A stretch of DNA of 64,000 nt from Streptomyces sp. S4.7 (GTDB taxonomy: Bacteria; Actinomycetota; Actinomycetes; Streptomycetales; Streptomycetaceae): positions 7,856,067-7,920,066 of the forward strand of contig NZ_CP048397.1 in NCBI RefSeq assembly GCF_010384365.1, given 5' to 3'. Positions 46,243 to 53,780 of this stretch are shown here, piece after piece (within the stretch, counting starts at the first letter, position 1; each line of letters begins with the position of its first letter). The position numbers and the translations under genes were made by a program. The notes below the pieces were generated by a model. It was not told where the DNA came from and searched no databases. It saw only the letters and a program-made list of their open reading frames with translations.

Positions 46243-46289
46243 ACTTGTTGCGAAGTCACGTGTCTGAATGGTAACTTTGCAACAAGTTA
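46243..46289. promoter_or_regulatory. Inverted repeat between divergent genes
   Basis: AACTTGTTGCGAAGT (46243-46257) and ACTTTGCAACAAGTT (46275-46289) are inverted copies matching at 14 of 15 bases, with a 17-bp spacer. They lie in the 149-bp gap between the truncated gene and the gene at 46318. The long AT-rich arms suit a dimeric repressor, for example GntR-type. The binding protein is unknown. Confidence 0.6.
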
Positions 46290-46317
46290 AAGAGATCAAT
46301 CTCTGGGAGGTGGGCGG

Positions 46318-46650
46318 GTGCTGCAGATCCAGATCGGCCCCGAGCGCGAGGCGGGCCCGGACGACATGCTCGAACGGACGACCATTGGCTGGCGGCCCGG
46401 CATGAGCGAGGACGAAGCCTGGGAGGCCGGCCGCGGCATCTGGAAGTTCAACGCCGACCGCGCCCTTTCACAGGACGAGGTGCAGATCATCAACACGTCA
46501 GGCACCGTCCTCGCCGTCGCGACGATCACCGGCATCTCCAAGCACGGCGACCGCTACGCCCTCCAGGGCGAACTCCTGCGCGGTGACGACCGCGTCGGCC
46601 GCGCCACCAAGAGCCCGCACTTGTCCCGCAACCCCGTCACCTACATCTGA
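46318..46650 (+). CDS. Hypothetical protein upstream of telomere module A
   Basis: 110 residues from GTG with GGGAGG about 9 nt upstream. Soluble, acidic N-terminal half (IGWRPGMSEDEAWEAGRG), central beta-rich part (VLAVATITGISKHGDRYAL) and basic end. It resembles small proteins found on actinomycete plasmids and integrative elements, but I cannot name a family. It ends 14 bp before the polymerase-like gene and probably shares its transcript. Confidence 0.6.
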   Translation: MLQIQIGPEREAGPDDMLERTTIGWRPGMSEDEAWEAGRGIWKFNADRALSQDEVQIINTSGTVLAVATITGISKHGDRYALQGELLRGDDRVGRATKSPHLSRNPVTYI

Positions 46651-46664
46651 AGGGAGCGTCCCCG

Positions 46665-48162
46665 GTGAGTGACTTCGACGCGATCGACTCGCTCCTCGCT
46701 TCCGTCGGCCCGCAGACCGACCTCCCGGACCCCGAGGCCCGCCGTGCCTTGCGCGAGCAGGCTCAGCTGTCCAAGGCGCAGGTGGCCCGTGCTCTTGGGG
46801 TGAGCCCGTCCACGGTCAGTGCCTGGGGAAGCCGGCCGGGATCCGGCCGGCGATGTGCGCGTCAAGTACGCCTACCTTCTGGACGGGTTGAGCGCCAAGT
46901 TCGCCATCGACATCACGTCTGAAACCGAGCCGGCGGTGGAGTCCGCTGTGGCCGAGCCCGCTTCCTCTGAGTTCGAGGGCGGGGGCGAAGTGGAGGTACT
47001 CACCGCGCCGGAGCGGTGTGTGCTGTGCGGGCGTCCGGCTGGGCAGCGGGTGGAGGGCTTCGCCCAGCACCTGGACCCGGCCGGATGCCAGGACAGCACA
47101 GCCGAGGTGCTGCCCGCCCCTACCGCCCCGGTCGCCGTCCGGCCTGCCCCGGCCTCGAAGCCGTCGGAGCGTGCCAAGGGCCCGGCCCGCCGGGCATTCC
47201 AGGAGCTGTCAGGTCCGGTGGGCTTGATCCGTGCGGCGGTTGAGGGTGCGCTCGCCGAGCACTTGGGCGACGTGGAAGCGGCCACCGCGGCGCTGTTGAA
47301 GAAGGCGATCCCGGACACGATGCGTTTGCTGGACGAGACCCGCAAGGGTGCCCGGTACGACGTGATCGCCCATCCCTGGATTCCCGACATCCTGAAGAAG
47401 CAGACCTCCCGGGGTGCGGACCAGATCTGGGAGGCGCGCCCCAAGTGGACCCGCGCCGAAATGCCGCCCGGCGTTCATGAGGTGACGGCACTGGACATCA
47501 ACGGCGCCTATCTGTCTGCCCTCAAGACTCATCTGCCGCTCGGGCAGCTCGAGCACACCACCGGCATGCCGCACGACCGCCGCCGCGCCGGAGTCCACCT
47601 GATCACTCCACCCGCCTGGGAGTACGGCGCCGTGCTGCCCAACCCGATCGGCGAGCGCGACGAACCAGGACCCCTATGGGTCACCGAACCCACCCTGCGT
47701 CTCCTGATGCGCCTGTCCAGCCCGAAGTACGGGCTGTGCGAGGCGCCGGAAGTCCACGAGTCCTACACATCGGGGGCGACGGAGAACCTGCTGGAGAAGT
47801 TCCGCATCACGCTCAAGGACGCCCGTGACACCGCCATCGCCGACGGCGACGCGGTCACCCTGGAGTACGTGAAAGCGATGTACTCGAAGTTCGTCTCCAC
47901 CATGGGGGAGTCGAACTACAACCGGGAGCTGTACCGACCGGACTGGATGCACATCATCCGCTCCCAGGCCTTCGCCAACCTCTGGATGAAGGCGCTCAAA
48001 GCCCACGACGAGGGCCTCCCGGTCGTCCGGGCGATCGGCACCGACGAACTCCACGTCATCGGCGACTGGCGCCGTGTCTTCCCCGAAGGCCGTGGGGTTA
48101 CCGAGGTCAAGGTCAAAGACCTCTACACCGCGGGCACCGACACGATGGGGGAGGAGCAGTAG
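46665..48162 (+). pseudogene. Telomere-associated (Tap-like) protein A: XRE HTH, zinc site, PolB-like domain; one-base frameshift
   Basis: From GTG 46665 an XRE helix-turn-helix (LSKAQVARALGVSPSTVSAW, 35-54) is read. At GGGG (46825-46828) the frame must lose one base to continue AGRDPAGDVRVKYAYLLDGL. The span is 1498 nt (3n+1), giving 498 residues when corrected. A possible zinc site (CVLC...HLDPAGC, Cys118/121/141) follows, then a domain with polymerase-B-like motif A LDINGAYLSA (Asp277), motif B VKAMYSKFVST (Lys403) and motif C IGTDELHVIGD (Asp460). The terminal-protein-like gene follows with no gap. Module B has a paralogous C-terminal domain. Confidence 0.7.
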
Positions 48163-48735
48163 ATGCCGGAGAGGAACAACGACTTCGGAAGGTTCGGCGC
48201 GAGCGGCATCAGGGGAAGCGAACTCGTCGGGCAAAAGCTCGACGACCTCGCCGGCGGCATCGCCACCCCCATCACCGCGAAGCGCGGTCTCATGGCGCGC
48301 CTCAACTATCTGACGAGGTCCGACCACGCCCGTCAGGCCGCCAGGGATGCCGGGCTGACGGTGACCGACCGCACGCTGAAGGCATGGCTGGAGGCCAAGC
48401 GCCACCCCTCGGCGAAGAACCTGAAGAAGATCGACGACGCCTACCGGGCGGTGCGCCGGCAGAACGTGGCCCGGCACCTGCTCAAGCGCCTCAACGCGAA
48501 CGGCGGCACCAGGGTGGAGATCCACCCCCTCAACCAGTCCGGCGTCGCCCGCCCGCTGCAGCGCGACGTTCCCTTCCGGCACATGAACGTGCGCCGCTGG
48601 GACAGGATCGTCGGGGCGTGGGCGGCCGGTGACCACCAGGGCTTGGACGCGGCCTGGACCGACGACATCCTGCCTGATCTTGGATCCCAGTACGGGGCGT
48701 ACGAGTACTGCACCAACGTTGGCTTCGCTGCATAG
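48163..48735 (+). CDS. Terminal-protein-like (Tpg-like) protein A
   Basis: 190 residues; the ATG follows the upstream TAG directly. RGLMARLNYLTRS, a helix-turn-helix-like segment (GLTVTDRTLKAWLEAKRHPS), KKIDDAYRAVRRQNVARHLL, TRVEIHPLNQ and a C-terminal acidic/aromatic part (YGAYEYCTNVGFAA) are shared with the protein at 56817. Archetypal Streptomyces terminal proteins also have a MRYL-type start, an HTH with Lys/Arg-Pro end and a beta-rich tail. I infer a protein that binds the replicon 5' end; Ser/Thr/Tyr candidates for DNA attachment cannot be chosen by eye. Confidence 0.65.
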   Translation: MPERNNDFGRFGASGIRGSELVGQKLDDLAGGIATPITAKRGLMARLNYLTRSDHARQAARDAGLTVTDRTLKAWLEAKRHPSAKNLKKIDDAYRAVRRQNVARHLLKRLNANGGTRVEIHPLNQSGVARPLQRDVPFRHMNVRRWDRIVGAWAAGDHQGLDAAWTDDILPDLGSQYGAYEYCTNVGFAA

Positions 48736-48793
48736 CCCCTGGCCGGAGGTGGTCTCCGCAGATCGCGGGATGGCGTACGGTTGGCTTCACCGA

Positions 48794-48867
48794 CGCGGGG
48801 TGGAGCAGCTCGGTAGCTCGCTGGGCTCATAACCCAGAGGTCGCAGGTTCAAATCCTGTCCCCGCTA
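48794..48867 (+). tRNA. tRNA-Met (initiator type, CAT)
   Basis: A cloverleaf folds with acceptor CGCGGGG, D-arm GAGCAGCTCGGTAGCTC, anticodon stem CTGGG/CCCAG with anticodon CAT (48828-48830), and T-arm GCAGGTTCAAATCCTGT. Three G-C pairs in the anticodon stem and an unpaired first position (C1 opposite T72) are initiator features. The 3' end reads CCCCGCTAC instead of the usual CCCCGCAACCA, so base 72 is T rather than A. It may be an extra, mobile or att-derived copy. Confidence 0.85.
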
Positions 48868-48875
48868 CTGCCGAG

Positions 48876-48909
48876 CAGGGTCCGGATCCATTCGAGGATC
48901 CGGACCCTG
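48876..48909 (+). terminator. Hairpin terminator after the tRNA
   Basis: CAGGGTCCGGATCC and GGATCCGGACCCTG are perfect 14-bp arms around the loop ATTCGA, starting 9 bp after the tRNA. The strong stem without a T-run is typical of actinomycete termination. The following sequence up to 49246 holds no recognisable gene. Confidence 0.75.
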
Positions 48910-49246
48910 TCGCGTTTCCGGGCCGCCAGCGGTGGGGCCCGCTGGGCTACGTGTGCGAGTGCCCGGCACGGCGTGCGTGCGGCCCGCGTTCCCCGCCCGC
49001 ACGCGCTCTGCAGCGGCGCCGGTGCCCTCTACCGGAAGATCTGCTGCCATACGGCGTGTTCGTCGCTTTTTTGGCTGCCGTGTGTGGAACGCCGCGTAAT
49101 TCCTCAGCCCTACGGTTACGTAACAGGCCATGGGGGCGACGGAGTTGGCGTCGTCGTGGCCGGCTTCTGCCAGTGGTGGACGGACTTCCTCCACCGGTGA
49201 CACCCAGCCGGCCCGCTACCGCCTGACACGCAGGAGAAGGTGCCCG

Positions 49247-49720
49247 ATGAAAGACCATGACACCGAGCTGCCGCGATACGTCCCGACTGGAAGCGAGTTG
49301 CAACTCGCCGCGCAGAGCGGGTACTTCGCCGACGAGGCAGTGATCTTCATGCTGCGGCCCCACACTATGCAGGTGCATGACGCCCAGGGGAAGGTGGAGA
49401 TACCGGATCTCCTGGAGGTCCTGGTACGCGAAGCCGGCGGACAGCAGCTGACCTTGCCGTCACTGTTCGCCCCTGTGCGCACGCCGGGCTGGAGAGTGGT
49501 GCTGCGACTGTCTGGCGAGTCGCTTGTGGTGCGGCTTCCCGGGCAGGGTTCCCTCTACGAGGGGAGCATGCCGACCGAACAGAGGTGGCGGCGTGACGTC
49601 GCCGCCACCGGCGACGTCGTGATCATCACCGGGCCGATGGCCGACCCGACCTGTGTCGATCCCGCGATCCACGCCGGGCTCACCACCCATGTGCGCGTGA
49701 AACTGTCGATACGCCGCTGA
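49247..49720 (+). CDS. Hypothetical soluble protein
   Basis: 157 residues from ATG with CAGGAGAAGG upstream. Mixed alpha/beta composition (YVPTGSELQLAAQSGYFADE, VVLRLSGESLVVRLPG, VVIITGPMADPTCVDP) and no membrane segment. No known family recognised. It is convergent with the disrupted TPR gene; the two stops are 18 bp apart. Confidence 0.6.
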   Translation: MKDHDTELPRYVPTGSELQLAAQSGYFADEAVIFMLRPHTMQVHDAQGKVEIPDLLEVLVREAGGQQLTLPSLFAPVRTPGWRVVLRLSGESLVVRLPGQGSLYEGSMPTEQRWRRDVAATGDVVIITGPMADPTCVDPAIHAGLTTHVRVKLSIRR

Positions 49721-49738
49721 GTGCTGCCGAAGCAGGTT

Positions 49739-51227
49739 CTATCCGGCCCAGTGCGGGTGCTGGGAGATGAGTAGGCGCGCCAGGGAGGTGGCGACCTCCT
49801 GGGCGCCGGTGCTCAGCGCGGTGAGGGTGACGGTCTCGTCGGGGTCGGTGCGCAGTGTGAAGCCTGACTGGGGTGCGAGCCTGACCCTTTGCCGTTCCCG
49901 GTGTGGGTCGAAGGTGCCGAGGCTGACCATCGACGTCTTGGATACGGCGGTCGCCACAACGATGCGCTCGTGCTGGACGATGTTCAGCGCACCGGCGAAC
50001 TGCAGCAGCTCGGTGAGCTGTTCGGGCAGCGCGATCGGATCCAGGATCGCGCCGAGCCCGTCCCGGGGGAGTGAGGCCCGGACGGTGAGCTGTCCGCTCT
50101 TGTAGAGGCGGACCTCCGCGAGCTCGCCCTGCGGGGGTTCGTTCCAGGACTGCGGGCGGCGTGCGGGGATGCTCACAGCCGCGTGTGCGGCGAACTTCGA
50201 CGGGGTGAGAGCGACATCGTGCCCGACCTTTCCGGAGGTGCGGATCCGGTTGGGCAGCGAGGTGTTGAGCTGTTCGAGTTCTCGGGCCGAGTAGCCGTGA
50301 AAGTCCAGCGGCAGGACATGGACTTCCAGCAAGGGGTCCTGACTGCCGGACCATGCCAGGGCGGAGTCCTCGTCGAGGACCCACTGCAGGTCCACGGGGC
50401 GCGTCAGCTTCGTGAACGCCAGGGCGGAGGTTGCCGACTCCAACTCCCGTAGTCTCGCCGCGCTCCTCCAGCAGCCTCGCAAGCCGTTGCACGGCGTACC
50501 TCGAGTTATCAGTTGCCGCAGTTGCCCGAAGCTCGTCGAGCCGGCCGTGCCGTGCCAGCAGTGCGGCCAGTTGCTCACAGTTGTTGAGTATCGTGGTGCT
50601 GCCGGTGCGCAGCAGGGTGATCGCCTCGTCGGTGCGGCCCTGACGCTCGCGGACCGTTGCGAGCAGCCCGATTGCCGTGTCGCGATCGAGGCCTCGGCAG
50701 CACCACGGGAAGTCGGAGCACTGGTGCTCGGTCCGGGTGGTGAGCAGTGCGGCGGCTTCCTCGTCGCGTCCGGCGGGACCTGCGACATCGACCAGAGCCT
50801 CGGCGAGAGATGGCTCGCCGAGGTGCGGGCGCAGCAGGGTGAACGCCTCCTCGGCGCGACCGTGTCGGGCGAGGAGGCGCGTGTAGGACTCCAGCGCCAT
50901 CGGATGCCCGGCCTCCATACGGACCCGGGTGATCTCGATCGCCTCGTCGACACGGCCCCAGCCCTCCAGCAGCTCGGCCGCAGCTACGACGGCCGTCCAC
51001 CAGCCGGTTGCCAGGTACGGGGCGAGTACCTCCAACGCGTCGGCCTGTCGGCCCTGCTCACCCAGCAACCGCGCCCGCGCCAACGCGCAGAACCACTCTC
51101 CGCGACCGGCCTGCACCTCGGCCACGTCGACGTGGCCGCGTTCGAGCAGCCGCGAGACCAGCTCCGGCGGGATGCAGCCGGACCGCGTCCGGGCCCGGTA
51201 GTCAAGATCAGTGACGTCCACGGCCAC
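49739..51227 (-). pseudogene. TPR-like protein with C-terminal unknown domain, one-base frameshift
   Basis: From GTG 51227 (VAVDVTDLDYRART) helical repeats run in one frame: ARLLGEQGRQADALEVLAPY, LLARHGRAEEAFTLLRPHL, VRERQGRTDEAITLLRTG and LLARHGRLDELRATAA. Near the CCC at 50447-50449 the frame must lose one base to continue as ELESATSALAFTKLTRPVDL and reach the stop at 49739. The span is 1489 nt (3n+1). The rear ~230 residues form a beta-rich domain that I cannot name. Either the gene is broken or the base is an error. Confidence 0.6.
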
Positions 51228-51324
51228 GCACCCTAGCGCTCGCCCCTGACACCCTCGCCGAGACCACCGCAGTTTCGAATACAGCACAGTTGGAATGACG
51301 CTCCCCGCCAACTGGCGCCTCCGC

Positions 51325-51601
51325 GTGGACCGCGCAGCGCCGTGAGGCGTACGCCAACGACCAGGACGCGGACACCTCGCTGGTCGCGGTGACCGCGCGC
51401 ACCAACCGGCAGAAGTCCGACAAGGACCCGGCCGACTGGCTGCCGCCGGCTGCCGGGCAGCAGTGCCGCTACGTGGGGGAGTGGGTCGCCACCAAGCTCC
51501 GCTGGAACCTGAACGTCGACAAGCGCGAACTGGAGGCGCTGAAGGTCCTCTCCGACGGGCCGTGCGAGAACACCGCCGTCGTCTACACCCCCGCACCGTA
51601 A
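51325..51601 (+). pseudogene. HNH/DUF1524-type secreted nuclease, C-terminal fragment
   Basis: The frame reads WTAQRREAYANDQDADTSLV, AVTARTNRQKSDKDPADWLP and YVGEWVATKLRWNLNVDKRE. These match the rear of actinomycete HNH endonuclease-family secreted proteins. The catalytic HNH His-rich part and signal peptide are gone; the 5' end fuses to unrelated sequence near 51320. Not expected to be active. Confidence 0.65.
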
Positions 51602-51635
51602 GGCGAGCCGAGGGGACTGGGCGGGGTGCCGGGGC

Positions 51636-51673
51636 GCCGGGAGTCCGCGCCCGCGCGGGCGCGGACTCCCGGC
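51636..51673. terminator. 38-bp perfect palindrome (terminator)
   Basis: GCCGGGAGTCCGCGCCC and GGGCGCGGACTCCCGGC are perfect 17-bp arms with centre GCGC, 35 bp after the nuclease remnant. It is probably that gene's terminator. Its right arm is the start of the 16-bp tandem array that follows. Confidence 0.7.
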
Positions 51674-51770
51674 ACCCCGGACTCCCGGCACCCCGGACTC
51701 CCGGCACCCCGGACTCCCGGCACCCCGGACTCCCGGCACCCCGGACTCCCGGCACCCCGGACTCCCGTCT
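51661..51770. repeat. 16-bp tandem repeat made from a terminator arm
   Basis: The unit actcccggcaccccgg starts at 51665, 51681, 51697, 51713, 51729 and 51745, with a last partial copy at 51761: seven ACTCCC starts with exact 16-bp spacing. The first unit is the right arm of the palindrome at 51636-51673. There are no unique spacers, so it is not a CRISPR array. Confidence 0.9.
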
Positions 51771-51900
51771 CACAGGGGTGACACTGGAGGTGGCCCCACA
51801 GGCGCTCTGACCCCGCCATCGCGGCACACGGTCAATGCCCTGCCCAACGCGTCTTGCGTCCCCAGCGGTTCGCTGCTCAGCTGGTACGCACTCGTTCGCA

Positions 51901-52212
51901 TCACCCCTGGCCGCCGACGCCGAGGTGTGCGAAGGCCACTACCGCCATGTCGTCGTCGCGCTCGCTTCTGATCCAGCGGCCGGCCGACGAGAAGAGGGTG
52001 TCGATCAGCCTCTCTGGGTCTCTGCCCGGGACCGGCCTCAGCTTCGGCAGGGTCGTAGAAGGGGCCCTGACCGCGTTCCGGGCCTCCGCCACTCCGTCCG
52101 TGACGCACAGCAGGACGGTGCAGGCGGGAAGTCGCACGATTGCGGGCCGCCGGTGCCCGGCGCGAGGCCCCGCATCCTCAGCGGCCCCGTCCCAACGCCG
52201 TGTTGACGACAT
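51901..52212 (-). pseudogene. SpoIIE/PP2C phosphatase C-terminal fragment
   Basis: The frame reads TVLLCVTDGVAEARNA and ends ERDDDMAVVAFAHLG, the last two metal-binding blocks of SpoIIE-type phosphatases (compare LLFYTDGTTEARD and DDDAALLLL in the gene at 10-1140). Sensor and core parts are missing. Between the two blocks the expected FYDPAE stretch lies in another frame, indicating further damage. Confidence 0.5.
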
Positions 52213-52319
52213 GAGCGCAGCCCTTGCGAGCAGTGAAGGGGCGAAGTAAGGGCTGTGAACGCTCTTTCGGCCGGGAACGTTCGATGTCTGTTCCGGGCGG
52301 GTGGGGGTATCGGGCGGAT

Positions 52320-52592
52320 ATGGCCTCGATGAAGCGTGTGCGTGTTGCCCTTGCTCCCCGTGCGGTGCGGCAGCTGCGCCGTGTCCGTTCGGTGTACCTG
52401 GTCGGGATGATGCTGTCCGTGCTGGGCTTGGTCCTGCAGTCGGGCAGGGAAGGCAGCGGTCAGCAGTCGGAGATCGCCGCCGTGCTGGTGGTGGTGTTCA
52501 CCGTGCTGCTCGGGCTGGCGGTGGTGCAGCTGTGGCGGCATCAGAAGACTGTTCACTGCAGTACCGCCAAGAGGCTGACCCCCTCCGGCTGA
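52320..52592 (+). CDS. Small two-pass membrane protein
   Basis: 90 residues. A basic N-terminus (RVRVALAPRAVRQLRRVR) is followed by two hydrophobic segments (VYLVGMMLSVLGLVL and IAAVLVVVFTVLLGLAVVQL) joined by a short polar loop, then a basic tail. No family recognised. It precedes the XRE-type gene by 58 bp on the same strand and may be co-transcribed with it. Confidence 0.55.
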   Translation: MASMKRVRVALAPRAVRQLRRVRSVYLVGMMLSVLGLVLQSGREGSGQQSEIAAVLVVVFTVLLGLAVVQLWRHQKTVHCSTAKRLTPSG

Positions 52593-52650
52593 ACCCTTTC
52601 GTGGTGACGCGGGTACGGAGCCCCGGGTACCCGCGTCACAACCGGTGACG

Positions 52651-53475
52651 ATGGGCCGCCCCACCAAACCTGTCGCCGTCGGCGCCAGCCCTCGGCTGCG
52701 GGCCCTGGCCGCCTACCTGCGCCAGCTCAAGGACGAGACCCGTACCACCTACGCCACCCTGTCCGAGCGCACCGGCCCACCGAACGCGCCCGGGTACCGC
52801 GGAGCCTCCACCCTCAGCCAGGTCGCCCGCGGCACCCACCTGCCCCCGTTCGAGACCGTCCTCGCCTATGCCCGCGCTGCCGGTGACCCCGGCAACCACT
52901 CCACGCAGCGGCGGGAAGCAACAGCCCTGAGCCTGTGGAAGGCAGCTGCGATCGAGAAGGCCCGCCCACACCTGGCCGGCTGCGGCCGACGGACCCGGCA
53001 GGTCCGCACCCCCGCCTCCCTGGGCCAGGAACTGACTCGGCTGCGCCTGCGGGCCGGCCGGCCCTCTTACTGCGCCATTGAGAAGGCGACCAAGGCCGAC
53101 GGGCACCGTGTACCGCGTTCGACAGCCCACCTGATCCTCAACGGGAAGGTCCTGCCCAGCCGAGAGCAGCTGTCCGTGCTCCTGAAAGCCTTCGACGTGA
53201 GCGTGGCGGACGCCGCCCGGTGGCACGTGGTCCTCGACCGCATCGAGGACCGCCGGCGACCGCCCGAGCCGACCTGGCGAGGCAGAGGGTACGCGTGCGC
53301 GGACGCCGACCCGGCCGTGCAGGAGTACCTCGAACGCCGCGAGCGCGACGAGGAGATCAAGCGCCGTACCGGGCAGATCCATCCGGACGAGACGTACGAG
53401 GACTACGACGAACCGGAGGACGAGGCCAAAGGCAAACACGGGCCGCTGAGCAGGCCGCCTTCCGAGCTCAGCTGA
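52651..53475 (+). CDS. XRE-type DNA-binding protein with two HTH segments
   Basis: 274 residues from ATG 52651 (GTG at 52645 also possible). The N-terminal half (LAAYLRQLKDETRTTYATLS, GASTLSQVARGTHLPPFETV) and the middle (LGQELTRLRLRAGRPSYCAI, PRSTAHLILNGKVLPSREQL) each look like XRE helix-turn-helix domains. The acidic C-terminus (DPAVQEYLERRERDEEIKRR) is common in actinomycete plasmid regulators. It lies directly upstream of telomere module B and could regulate it. Confidence 0.7.
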   Translation: MGRPTKPVAVGASPRLRALAAYLRQLKDETRTTYATLSERTGPPNAPGYRGASTLSQVARGTHLPPFETVLAYARAAGDPGNHSTQRREATALSLWKAAAIEKARPHLAGCGRRTRQVRTPASLGQELTRLRLRAGRPSYCAIEKATKADGHRVPRSTAHLILNGKVLPSREQLSVLLKAFDVSVADAARWHVVLDRIEDRRRPPEPTWRGRGYACADADPAVQEYLERRERDEEIKRRTGQIHPDETYEDYDEPEDEAKGKHGPLSRPPSELS

Positions 53476-53612
53476 ATGCCTTGGCAGAGCGCGCCACCCC
53501 ACGGGACAGGTTGTCGATCACGCCTGACAGCTCTACCGGCCTACCGTCTTCCGCCCATCGCCACCGATCCTCCCGGGCAGGATCGGGCGTGATCACCCGC
53601 GACTCCCACCCC

Positions 53613-53648
53613 GGCGTTACATAATTCTGACCAATTTTATGTACCGCC
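53613..53648. promoter_or_regulatory. Inverted GGCGTTACATAATT motif before module B
   Basis: GGCGTTACATAATT (53613-53626) faces TTTTATGTACCGCC (53635-53648) across an 8-bp spacer; the arms match at 11 of 14 positions. The first arm occurs exactly, in inverted form, at 63852-63865 in the terminal region. A protein that binds the telomere could therefore also control this promoter. Confidence 0.7.
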
Positions 53649-53664
53649 AGCTAGACTAGGCGGT

Positions 53665-53678
53665 AGCGTTACATTTTT
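53665..53678. promoter_or_regulatory. Third, partial copy of the motif
   Basis: AGCGTTACATTTTT shares GCGTTACAT with the core at 53613. It lies 16 bp after the inverted pair, about 100 bp before the likely start codon. Confidence 0.5.
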
Positions 53679-53780
53679 TACGGCGTGGGCGTTCCGCTCC
53701 TGCTGACGGCCGCTGCCGAGCCGACTTGTCCGACCTTCCCCTCACAACCCGCTTGCCGCTTCTGCTCTTGGAGTCCCCGG

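Larger units (their letters stand above)
53476..53780. other. Control region of telomere module B
   Basis: 305 bp, AT-richer around 53610-53680 than its surroundings. It holds an inverted pair of a GTTACATAA-type motif and a third partial copy, described separately. The same motif recurs at the replicon end. A frame open from 53685 extends into the gene, but its first 32 codons look non-coding. Confidence 0.6.

Noticed and set aside
51661..51776. Regular repeats considered as a CRISPR array
   Set aside because: Units are directly adjacent with no spacers, and no cas gene is in the window.
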